This document shows positions 54,036 to 64,000 of a stretch of DNA of 64,000 bases, one piece after another. The translations under genes and the position numbers were made by a program. How positions within the stretch are numbered: the stretch's first letter is position 1; each line of letters opens with the position of its first letter. The notes under the pieces are model-generated. The model was not told the DNA's origin, did no database searches, and was given only the letters and a program-made list of their open reading frames with translations. Source of the DNA: Pelomonas sp. Root1237 (GTDB taxonomy: Bacteria > Pseudomonadota > Gammaproteobacteria > Burkholderiales > Burkholderiaceae_C); NCBI RefSeq assembly GCF_001425055.1, contig NZ_LMDK01000001.1:197838-261837 (forward strand), in the 5' to 3' direction.

Positions 54036-55558
54036 CGTTTGAAGCCAAGCTCACCGTCGACCGCGACTTCGACCTCGCGCCACTGGACCGCCGCCTGTTC
54101 GGTGTGTTCGTCGAGCACCTGGGCCGCTGTGTCTACAACGGCATCCATGAACCGACGCACCCGACCGCCGACGAGCACGGCTTTCGCGGTGACGTGGCAG
54201 ACCTGACGCGCGAACTCGGCGCCACCATCGTGCGCTATCCCGGCGGCAACTTCATGTCGGGCTACAACTGGGAAGACGGCGTCGGCCCGAAGGACCAGCG
54301 CCCGCGCCGGCTGGACCTGGCCTGGTTCTCCACCGAGACCAACCAGGTCGGCACGCACGAGTTCATGGCCTGGTGCCGCAAGGTTGGCGTCGAGCCGATG
54401 TTCGGCGTCAACCTCGGCACGCGCGGGCCGGACGAGGCGCGCCACTATCTCGAATACTGCAACCACCCAGGCGGCACGGCGCTGTCGGACCTGCGCCGCT
54501 CGCATGGCGCGGAAGAGCCACTCGGCATCAAGTTCTGGTGCCTGGGCAACGAGATGGATGGCCCCTGGCAGATCTGCCAGAAGACGCCCGACGAATACGG
54601 CCGCATCGCCAAGGAGACCGCCAAGCTGATGCGCTGGGTGGACCCGACCATCGAGCTGGCCGCCTGCGGCTCGTCGGCCTACGACATGCCGACCTACGGC
54701 GTGTGGGAAGACCGTGTGCTGGAGCACTGCTTCGAGTTCGTGGACTACCTGTCGCTGCATAGCTACTTCGTGAAGCCGCCTGCGGACACGAGCACCGAGA
54801 GCTTCTTCGCGCAGATCGAGACGAATGCGCGCTACATCGAGGACACGGTCGCCATTGCCGACTCGGTCGCCACGCGCAAGCGCTCCAGCAAGCGCCTGAA
54901 GCTGTCCTTCGACGAATGGAACGTCTGGTACCGCGCCCGCCACGGCGAGCACCTCAAGCAGGCCGGCTGGCCCGAGGCGCCGCGCCTGCTGGAAGAGGTC
55001 TACACCGCGGAAGACGCGCTGCTCATCGGCGGCATGTTGACGATGTTCATGAACCATGCGGACCGGCTCAAGGTCGCCTGCATGGCGCAGCTGTGCAACG
55101 TCATCGCCCCCATCATGACCGAGCCCGGCGGCGGGGCGTGGCGGCAGACCATCTTCCATCCGTTCGCACAGGCGGCGCGCTGGGCGCATGGCGATGTGCT
55201 GCGTTCGGTCGTCAAGTCGCCCGGCTTCGCCGACGCGAGGCACGGCGAGCTGCCCTATCTGTGCGCCAGCGTCGTCGACGATCCGGCCACCGGCCGCACC
55301 GCCGTCTTCGTGCTAAACCGCCACCTGAGCGAAGAGATGGACCTGTCCATCACGCTGCGCGGCCTGGGCGTTGAACGCCAGCTCGTGCAGGCCGAGCAGC
55401 TGCATTCGGCTGACCTGAATGCCACCAACACCGCCGACGCGCCCGACCGCGTCGCGCCCCAAGCTCTGGATGGCATCGCCATCGACGGCGAGCACCTGCG
55501 CGTCAAGCTCAAGCCCGCCTCCTGGAATGTCATCGTCACCCAAGCCGTTCGCACATGA
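54032..55558 (+). CDS. abfA: Cytoplasmic GH51 alpha-L-arabinofuranosidase
   Basis: A 508-residue intracellular arabinofuranosidase of the classical bacterial type, without signal peptide. The opening DLAPLDRRLFGVFVEHLGRC leads into GATIVRYPGGNFMSGYNWED. The acid/base Glu174 is in CLGNEMDGPW and the nucleophile Glu295 in LSFDEWNVWYRA, in close agreement with the E173/E294-type positions of this family. A C-terminal beta-domain follows from about residue 380. It would hydrolyse oligosaccharides brought in by the adjacent ABC importer. It overlaps the upstream and downstream genes by four bases each. Confidence 0.95.
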   Translation: MTFEAKLTVDRDFDLAPLDRRLFGVFVEHLGRCVYNGIHEPTHPTADEHGFRGDVADLTRELGATIVRYPGGNFMSGYNWEDGVGPKDQRPRRLDLAWFSTETNQVGTHEFMAWCRKVGVEPMFGVNLGTRGPDEARHYLEYCNHPGGTALSDLRRSHGAEEPLGIKFWCLGNEMDGPWQICQKTPDEYGRIAKETAKLMRWVDPTIELAACGSSAYDMPTYGVWEDRVLEHCFEFVDYLSLHSYFVKPPADTSTESFFAQIETNARYIEDTVAIADSVATRKRSSKRLKLSFDEWNVWYRARHGEHLKQAGWPEAPRLLEEVYTAEDALLIGGMLTMFMNHADRLKVACMAQLCNVIAPIMTEPGGGAWRQTIFHPFAQAARWAHGDVLRSVVKSPGFADARHGELPYLCASVVDDPATGRTAVFVLNRHLSEEMDLSITLRGLGVERQLVQAEQLHSADLNATNTADAPDRVAPQALDGIAIDGEHLRVKLKPASWNVIVTQAVRT

Positions 55559-56493
55559 ACTGGAACAACCCTCTCGTCGAACAGCGCGCCGACCCGCAGA
55601 TCAGCCTGGTCGACGGTCGCTACTGGTTCACCGCCTCGGTGCCCAGCTACGACGCCATCGAGATCCGTGCCGCTGACAGCATCGCCGACCTCTCGACCGC
55701 CACGCCCAAGGCCATCTGGCACAAGCACGACAGCGGCCCGATGAGCTTCCACGTCTGGGCGCCGGAGCTGCACCGCATCGCCGGCCGCTGGTACGTCTAC
55801 TTCGCTGCGGCTGAGCGCGACGACATCTGGAAGCTGCGCATGTACGTGCTGGAGTGCCAGGGCGACGACCCGCTGGCTGACGCCTGGGTGGAGCGCGGCC
55901 AGATCGTGACGCCCGAGGAAGGTTTCTCGCTGGACGCGACGCCCTTCGAGCACAACGGCCGCCGCTACCTCTGCTGGGCGCAGAAGAGCCCGCCGACGGA
56001 AAGCAATCTCTACCTCGCCGAGATGGCCAACCCGTGGACCTTGAAGTCCGAACCCGTCGTCATCACGCGGCCCGACCTGGCCTGGGAGCGCATCGGCTTC
56101 TGCGTCAATGAGGGCCCGGCTGTGCTCAAGCGCAATGGCCGCATCTTCATCGCCTACTCGGCTGCCGCGACCGACGCCAACTACTGCATGGGCCTGCTGT
56201 GGGCCGACGAGAACGCCGATCTACTGGACGCCAAGAGCTGGAGCAAGTCGCCCACGCCGGTCTTCACGACCGACGAATCTGTGAGCCAGTTCGGCCCTGG
56301 CCACAACAGCTTCACGACGACACCCGACGGCAGGACCGACCTGCTGGTCTACCACGCCCGCAATTACCGCGACATCGTCGGCGACCCGCTGAACGACCCC
56401 AACCGCCACACGCGTGCGCAGGCCTTTGGCTGGCGCGACGACGGCTTCCCCGACTTCGGCGCACCCGTCGCCGATGGCCTTTACTCAATCTGA
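55555..56493 (+). CDS. GH43 arabinofuranosidase, cytoplasmic
   Basis: A 312-residue five-bladed propeller hydrolase without signal peptide. The base Asp lies in VEQRADPQISLVDGRYWF near residue 14, a second Asp in GFSLDATPFEHNG, and the acid Glu in FCVNEGPAVLKRNG. It is paralogous to the gene at 14631-15584: the blocks MGLLWADENA, FGPGHNSFT and WAPELH are shared. Subfamily 26-type exo-arabinofuranosidase activity is likely. Its start overlaps the GH51 stop by four bases, so the two cytoplasmic enzymes should be made together. Confidence 0.88.
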   Translation: MNWNNPLVEQRADPQISLVDGRYWFTASVPSYDAIEIRAADSIADLSTATPKAIWHKHDSGPMSFHVWAPELHRIAGRWYVYFAAAERDDIWKLRMYVLECQGDDPLADAWVERGQIVTPEEGFSLDATPFEHNGRRYLCWAQKSPPTESNLYLAEMANPWTLKSEPVVITRPDLAWERIGFCVNEGPAVLKRNGRIFIAYSAAATDANYCMGLLWADENADLLDAKSWSKSPTPVFTTDESVSQFGPGHNSFTTTPDGRTDLLVYHARNYRDIVGDPLNDPNRHTRAQAFGWRDDGFPDFGAPVADGLYSI

Positions 56494-56500
56494 GATCGAT

Positions 56501-58396
56501 ATGCGCCTCATCGCTTCGTTCATGCTCGCCATCCCTGCGCTCGCCCAGGCCTTGAACAGCCCCGACGGCCAGCTCCAGGTCGACGTGTCGGTCAACACCG
56601 AGCAGCAGCTCGTCTACACGGTGCAGCGCGCCGGCCAACCCGTGCTGCTGGCCTCGCGCCTGGGCCTGGTGCTGGAGCAGGGCGACTTCGCCAACGGCCT
56701 CAAGCTCGTCGCGACCTCGCCCGTGAAGGCCCACCGCGAGCAGTACACGCTCGCTGCCGGCAAGAAGAGCAGCATCGACTACCGCGCCAATGAACAGCGT
56801 TTCACCGTCGCCAACTCCGCCGGCCAAAGGCTTATCCTGACCCTGCGCGCCTCCAACGACGGCCTGGCGCTGCGCTACACGGTGGACGGCCCCGGCCGCA
56901 AGCAGTTCAAGGACGAACTGACCAGCTTCGCCTTCGCGCCCGATGCGCGCGCCTGGCTGCAGCCCATGGCGACCGCCAAGTCGGGCTACAAGCGCGTGAA
57001 CCCGTCTTATGAAGAGCACTACCAGATGGGCATCGCCGTCGGTACGCCGTCGCCCATGCCGGCCGGCTGGATTTTTCCGGCGCTGTTTCGCAGCGGCGCC
57101 AACTGGGTGGCGTTGACCGAAGCCGGCATGGACGGACGCTTTCACGCGTCGCGCCTGCAAGCCGACTCGACCGGCGGCACCTACCGCATCGGCCTGCCCG
57201 ACCCGAGCGAGGTCTTCACCGGCGGCCACCTGCTGGCGCAAGTCGATGGGCCGCTGACCACGCCCTGGCGCGTGCTCGCCATCGGCCCGCTGAAGACGGT
57301 CATGGAGTCCACCCTCGGCACCGATCTCGCCGCCCCCGCCGTACCCTTCGACAAGGCCAAGCTCAAGCCCGGCCATGCGTCCTGGAGCTGGGCGCTGCTG
57401 AAGGACGAGGCCACCGTCTTCGAGGTGCAGAAGCGCTTCATCGACTACGCCGCCGACATGGGCTGGAACTACACGCTGGTCGACGCCGAGTGGGACCGCC
57501 AGATCGGCGACGCCAAGATGAAGGCGCTGGCGGACTACGGCAAGACCAAGGGCGTCGGCCTGCTGGCTTGGTACAACTCCGCCGGCGACTGGAACGACAC
57601 GCCGCAGACGCCCCGCAGCATGCTGCTGACCCGCGCCGACCGGCAGCGCGAGTTCGCGCGCATGAAGGCCATCGGCGTGGCGGGCCTGAAGGTGGACTTC
57701 TTCGGTGGCGACGGTGCCTCCATGCAGGCCTACTACGTGGACCTGCTGAAGGAGTCCGCGGCGGCCGGCCTGCTGATGAACTTCCACGGTGCCACGCTGC
57801 CGCGCGGCTGGAGCCGCACCTATCCCCACCTGATGACGGTGGAGGCGGTGCGCGGCCTGGAGTTCACGACCTTCACGCAGGAAGACCAGGACGCCGTCGC
57901 CACGCACGCCGCGATGCTGCCGTTCACGCGCAACCTCTTCGACCCCATGGACTTCACGCCCATGGTGTTCGGCGACGTCCCCAACATCAAGCGCGCCACG
58001 CGCAACGGCTTCGAGCTGGCCGAGAGCGTGCTGTTCCTGTCGGGCATCCAGCATTTCGCCGAGACGCCCGAGGGCATGGCCACCGTGCCGGCCTATGTGA
58101 AAGGCCTGCTGCGCGAGCTGCCGCGCCACTGGGACGAGGTGCGCTTCCTGGACGGCGAGCCGGGCAAGTTCGTCGTCATCGCCCGCCGCGCCGGCAAGCA
58201 GTGGTTCGTCGCCGGCTTGAACGCCGACGAGCAGCCGCGCGAGATTTCGCTGGACCTGGGCTGGCTGGGCCGGGCCGAGGGCCAGCTCATCACCGACGGC
58301 GCAGGCGAGCGCGAGTTTGCTGAAAGCAAGCTCGCCGCACCGGCGGCCAAGCTGACGCTGGCACCCAAGGGCGGCTTTGTCGCGCGCTTTCGATAA
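56501..58396 (+). CDS. GH97 family glycosidase, retaining-type motifs
   Basis: A 631-residue enzyme with a short hydrophobic lead (MRLIASFMLAIPALAQA), so probably periplasmic. The N-terminal beta-sandwich runs to about 265, then a barrel with DMGWNYTLVDAEWDRQIGDA, the motif GLKVDFFGGDG (Asp399) and TVEAVRGLE (Glu448), and a C-terminal beta-domain. In GH97 the Asp in a KVDF-type motif is the nucleophile of the retaining branch (alpha-galactosidase and beta-L-arabinopyranosidase), unlike the inverting SusB group. In this operon beta-L-arabinopyranosidase or alpha-galactosidase is the likely activity. It overlaps the GntR start by one base (TAATG). Confidence 0.87.
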   Translation: MRLIASFMLAIPALAQALNSPDGQLQVDVSVNTEQQLVYTVQRAGQPVLLASRLGLVLEQGDFANGLKLVATSPVKAHREQYTLAAGKKSSIDYRANEQRFTVANSAGQRLILTLRASNDGLALRYTVDGPGRKQFKDELTSFAFAPDARAWLQPMATAKSGYKRVNPSYEEHYQMGIAVGTPSPMPAGWIFPALFRSGANWVALTEAGMDGRFHASRLQADSTGGTYRIGLPDPSEVFTGGHLLAQVDGPLTTPWRVLAIGPLKTVMESTLGTDLAAPAVPFDKAKLKPGHASWSWALLKDEATVFEVQKRFIDYAADMGWNYTLVDAEWDRQIGDAKMKALADYGKTKGVGLLAWYNSAGDWNDTPQTPRSMLLTRADRQREFARMKAIGVAGLKVDFFGGDGASMQAYYVDLLKESAAAGLLMNFHGATLPRGWSRTYPHLMTVEAVRGLEFTTFTQEDQDAVATHAAMLPFTRNLFDPMDFTPMVFGDVPNIKRATRNGFELAESVLFLSGIQHFAETPEGMATVPAYVKGLLRELPRHWDEVRFLDGEPGKFVVIARRAGKQWFVAGLNADEQPREISLDLGWLGRAEGQLITDGAGEREFAESKLAAPAAKLTLAPKGGFVARFR

Positions 58397-59178
58397 TGAA
58401 GGCTTTAGCAATCGGCCTGGCGTCCATGCGAACCCGAGCAGACCACTCCACCTACAGCGCCCAGACCGAGGGCAAGAGCCAGCACGGCCGCATCGTCAGC
58501 GAGCTGGGGCTGTCCATCGTCGGCGGCGAACTGCAGCCCGGCGACAAGCTGCCGCCCGAGGCCCAGCTGCTGGAGCGCTACGAGATCAGCCGCCCCGTGC
58601 TGCGCGAGGCCGTGCGCGTGCTCGTCGCCAAGGGCCTGGTGGTGTCGCGCCAGCGTGCCGGCGCCATCGTGCGGCCGCGCAACGAGTGGCATCTGCTGGA
58701 CCCCGACGTTCTGTACTGGCTGATCCAGTCCCGCCCGCAGCGCGACTTTGTGCAGACGTTGCTGGAAGTGCGCCAGATCTTCGAACCCGCCGCCGCCGCG
58801 CTGGCCGCCCGCGCCGCGACGGACGAGCAGCTCGCATCCATCGCCACCGCCTACGAAGGCATGGCCGCTGCCAGGACGACCGAGGAGCTCCTGGAGCCCG
58901 ACCTGGCCTTTCACCGCCGCATTGCCGAAGCCACGGGCAACGACCTGCTGGCCTACATTGGCAACATGCTGTCGCTGGCGCTGCGCGAGTCCATCACGTT
59001 GTCCAGCCAGCTGCCCAACACGCACGAGCTCTCGCTGCCGCGCCACAAGGCCATCCTGACCGCGTTGCAGGCCCGCGATCCGCTCGGCGCCCGCCAGGCG
59101 ACGCTGGTGCAGCTGGACGAGACGGGCGACGACATCAACAGCGTGCTCGCCAACGACGGTCGCGTGAACCTTGCTTAA
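58396..59178 (+). CDS. GntR-family regulator, FadR subfamily
   Basis: A 260-residue repressor-type regulator. The winged helix is at about residues 30-95 (RIVSELGLSIVGGELQPGDK, then LPPEAQLLERYEISRPVLRE and VLVAKGLVVSRQRAGAIVRP). The C-terminal FCD all-helical ligand domain has LEVRQIFEPAAAALAARAAT, LAFHRRIAEATGND and PRHKAILTALQARDP, with metal-binding Asp and His positions. It is likely to bind the TNGTNNNACNA sites at 47212 and 47276 and to respond to arabonate or a keto-deoxy acid. The target and ligand are inference. It is embedded in the operon it probably controls. Confidence 0.9.
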   Translation: MKALAIGLASMRTRADHSTYSAQTEGKSQHGRIVSELGLSIVGGELQPGDKLPPEAQLLERYEISRPVLREAVRVLVAKGLVVSRQRAGAIVRPRNEWHLLDPDVLYWLIQSRPQRDFVQTLLEVRQIFEPAAAALAARAATDEQLASIATAYEGMAAARTTEELLEPDLAFHRRIAEATGNDLLAYIGNMLSLALRESITLSSQLPNTHELSLPRHKAILTALQARDPLGARQATLVQLDETGDDINSVLANDGRVNLA

Positions 59179-59191
59179 GAAAGTCACCTCC

Positions 59192-60172
59192 ATGGCCCGC
59201 GACGACGACGATGACGCCAACGGCCTGACCGACGCCAGCCCCAACCCCAACTGGTTCCTGCGTGCACGCCTGAAGACGCGCCAGCTGCTGCTGCTGATTG
59301 CGCTCGACGATGAGCGCAACATCCACCGCGCCGCCGAGGTCCTCTGCATGACCCAGCCCGCCGCGTCCAAGCAGCTCAAGGACCTGGAGGACATGCTGGA
59401 CGTGAAGCTCTTCGAGCGCCACCCGCGCGGCATGGAGCCCACGCTCTATGGCGAGACCATGATCCGCCACGCCCGCATGGCGCTGACGTCGCTGTCCGCC
59501 GCACACGACGACATCGTGTCGCTGAAGAACGGCCTCGCCGGCCAGGTCGAGGTGGGCGTCATCATGACGCCGGCCATGGGCCTGCTGCCCCGCGCCATCT
59601 CGCGCATCAAGCTACAGGCGCCCAAGCTGCGTATCGGCGTGCACATGGAAAGCAGCAAGCAGCTGGTGGACATGCTGCAGCGCGGCAAGCTGGACTTCAT
59701 GATCGGCCGCATCGTCGAAGAGCACAACGCCGCCGGGCTGCACTACGAGGAGCTGACGGTCGAGCCCGCCTGTGCCGTGGCGCGCGTGGGCCACCCGCTG
59801 CTGAAGGAAGACAACCTCAAGCTCGCCCACCTGGCCGACCAGCCCTGGATCCTGCCGCCCACGGGCAGCGTGCTGCGCCACCGCTGGGAGCTGATGTTCC
59901 GCCGCGCCGAGCTGGAGCCGCCGGCCAACAACGTCGACACGACGGCGCTGCTGCTCATCACCGCGCTGCTGCAGCAGACCGACTCCCTGCATGTGATGCC
60001 GGTGGAGGTGGCGCGCTACTACGCGTCGCTGAACGTGCTGGCCATCCTGCCCATCGACCTGCCCTGCCACATGGACGCCTTCGGCATCATCACCCGCGAG
60101 GGGCATCTGATGTCCCCCGGGGCGCGGCAGCTGCTGCATGAGGTCAGGTCGGCGGCGCGCGACCTCTACTGA
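59192..60172 (+). CDS. LysR-family regulator, GbpR-like
   Basis: A 326-residue regulator. The N-terminal helix-turn-helix is LLLIALDDERNIHRAAEVLC, then MTQPAASKQLKDLEDMLDVK. The effector domain (LAGQVEVGVIMTPAMGLLPR onward) follows. The pattern resembles GbpR, the LysR regulator of a sugar-binding protein gene in Azospirillum and Agrobacterium, linked to arabinose and galactose. The ATG at 59192 is preferred over a TTG at 59171. It follows the GntR gene by 13 bases. It is a candidate for the shared promoter motif at 11800, 15620 and 26930; that link is untested. Confidence 0.87.
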   Translation: MARDDDDDANGLTDASPNPNWFLRARLKTRQLLLLIALDDERNIHRAAEVLCMTQPAASKQLKDLEDMLDVKLFERHPRGMEPTLYGETMIRHARMALTSLSAAHDDIVSLKNGLAGQVEVGVIMTPAMGLLPRAISRIKLQAPKLRIGVHMESSKQLVDMLQRGKLDFMIGRIVEEHNAAGLHYEELTVEPACAVARVGHPLLKEDNLKLAHLADQPWILPPTGSVLRHRWELMFRRAELEPPANNVDTTALLLITALLQQTDSLHVMPVEVARYYASLNVLAILPIDLPCHMDAFGIITREGHLMSPGARQLLHEVRSAARDLY

Positions 60173-60411
60173 GCTATTGAGGCGCGCCGGGCGCAGTTGC
60201 AGCCCGATGGCGGGTCTTTGCGGCCCGCCCCAGGTCCTTTTCCCGGGGTGAGGTCGGCAGCGCCCTGGGCGGTCTCCGGGTTCACCCGTAGCCCCCACAA
60301 GAGCCCCGCCGCCCGGCCGGGCACCGTTTCCGGGCGACAATCGCAGCTTCGCGCGCGCGTTGTGCTTGGGCGCGCCGAAACTGCCCCCCAGAGATCCCCC
60401 AAGAGGCCTCC

Positions 60412-64000
<3,589 letters not shown>

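Noticed and set aside
60173..60411. Region upstream of dnaN as an alternative origin
   Set aside because: No DnaA-box match and no AT-rich stretch was seen. Position next to dnaN alone is not enough.

Overview
The window looks like chromosomal DNA of a high-GC betaproteobacterium of the order Burkholderiales, most like the Roseateles / Mitsuaria / Pelomonas group. The pointers are very high GC, PEP-CTERM sorting tails, and the protein character of DnaA, GyrB and MnmE; the genus is inference. It spans the replication-origin region: dnaA, rpmH, rnpA, yidD, yidC, mnmE, dnaN and the start of gyrB are all present. A large arabinan / L-arabinose utilisation locus lies on both sides of the origin genes.

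Layout. 1-11.7 kb holds ordinary genes: the end of an ABC substrate-binding protein, glutamate dehydrogenase, a PEP-CTERM serine protease, two lipoproteins, a Kef-type K+/H+ antiporter, an acyl-CoA dehydrogenase, an alpha/beta hydrolase, a DUF2805-type small protein, an AGE-family epimerase and a POT peptide transporter. 11.9-35.3 kb is the left half of the arabinan locus: TonB-dependent receptor, GH43, arabonate dehydratase, ketoglutarate-semialdehyde dehydrogenase, GH51, endo-arabinanase GH43, GH127, a second GH51, a YtfQRT-YjfF-type furanose ABC importer with a GH31-PA14 enzyme inside its operon, and a secreted protein of uncertain family. 35.3-43.9 kb is the origin block: dnaA on the minus strand, a short oriC-like spacer, rpmH-rnpA-yidD-yidC-mnmE on the plus strand, then a PEP-CTERM protein and small hypotheticals. 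43.9-60.2 kb is the right half: a minus-strand operon (sugar SDR dehydrogenase, aldose 1-epimerase, thioesterase, lactonase) divergent from a long plus-strand operon (KDA dehydratase, secreted GH43, MsmK-type ABC importer, GH51, GH43, GH97, GntR and LysR regulators). 60.4-64 kb is dnaN and gyrB, which runs off the end.

How it works together. Secreted GH43, GH51, GH127 and GH31 enzymes would trim arabinan and arabinose-bearing plant glycans. The TonB receptor would bring oligomers across the outer membrane. Two ABC systems, one monosaccharide type and one oligosaccharide type, would carry products inward, and cytoplasmic GH51, GH43 and probably GH97 would finish hydrolysis. L-Arabinose then goes through the complete non-phosphorylative oxidative route: dehydrogenase, lactonase, arabonate dehydratase, 2-keto-3-deoxyarabonate dehydratase and semialdehyde dehydrogenase, giving 2-oxoglutarate. 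The five enzymes are split between the two halves (dehydratase and final dehydrogenase left; the other three right).

The most notable points are these. dnaA and dnaN are about 23 kb apart and point away from each other, as expected if a segment carrying oriC had inverted with a breakpoint between them, which would also have split one arabinan locus in two. A promoter-like motif with identical spacing precedes the TonB receptor, the arabonate dehydratase and the ytfQ-like gene. A pair of GntR/FadR-type operators sits in the divergent promoter of the right half. A roughly 540-bp palindromic repeat element interrupts the right-half ABC operon. No tRNA, rRNA, CRISPR array, insertion sequence or phage gene was seen.
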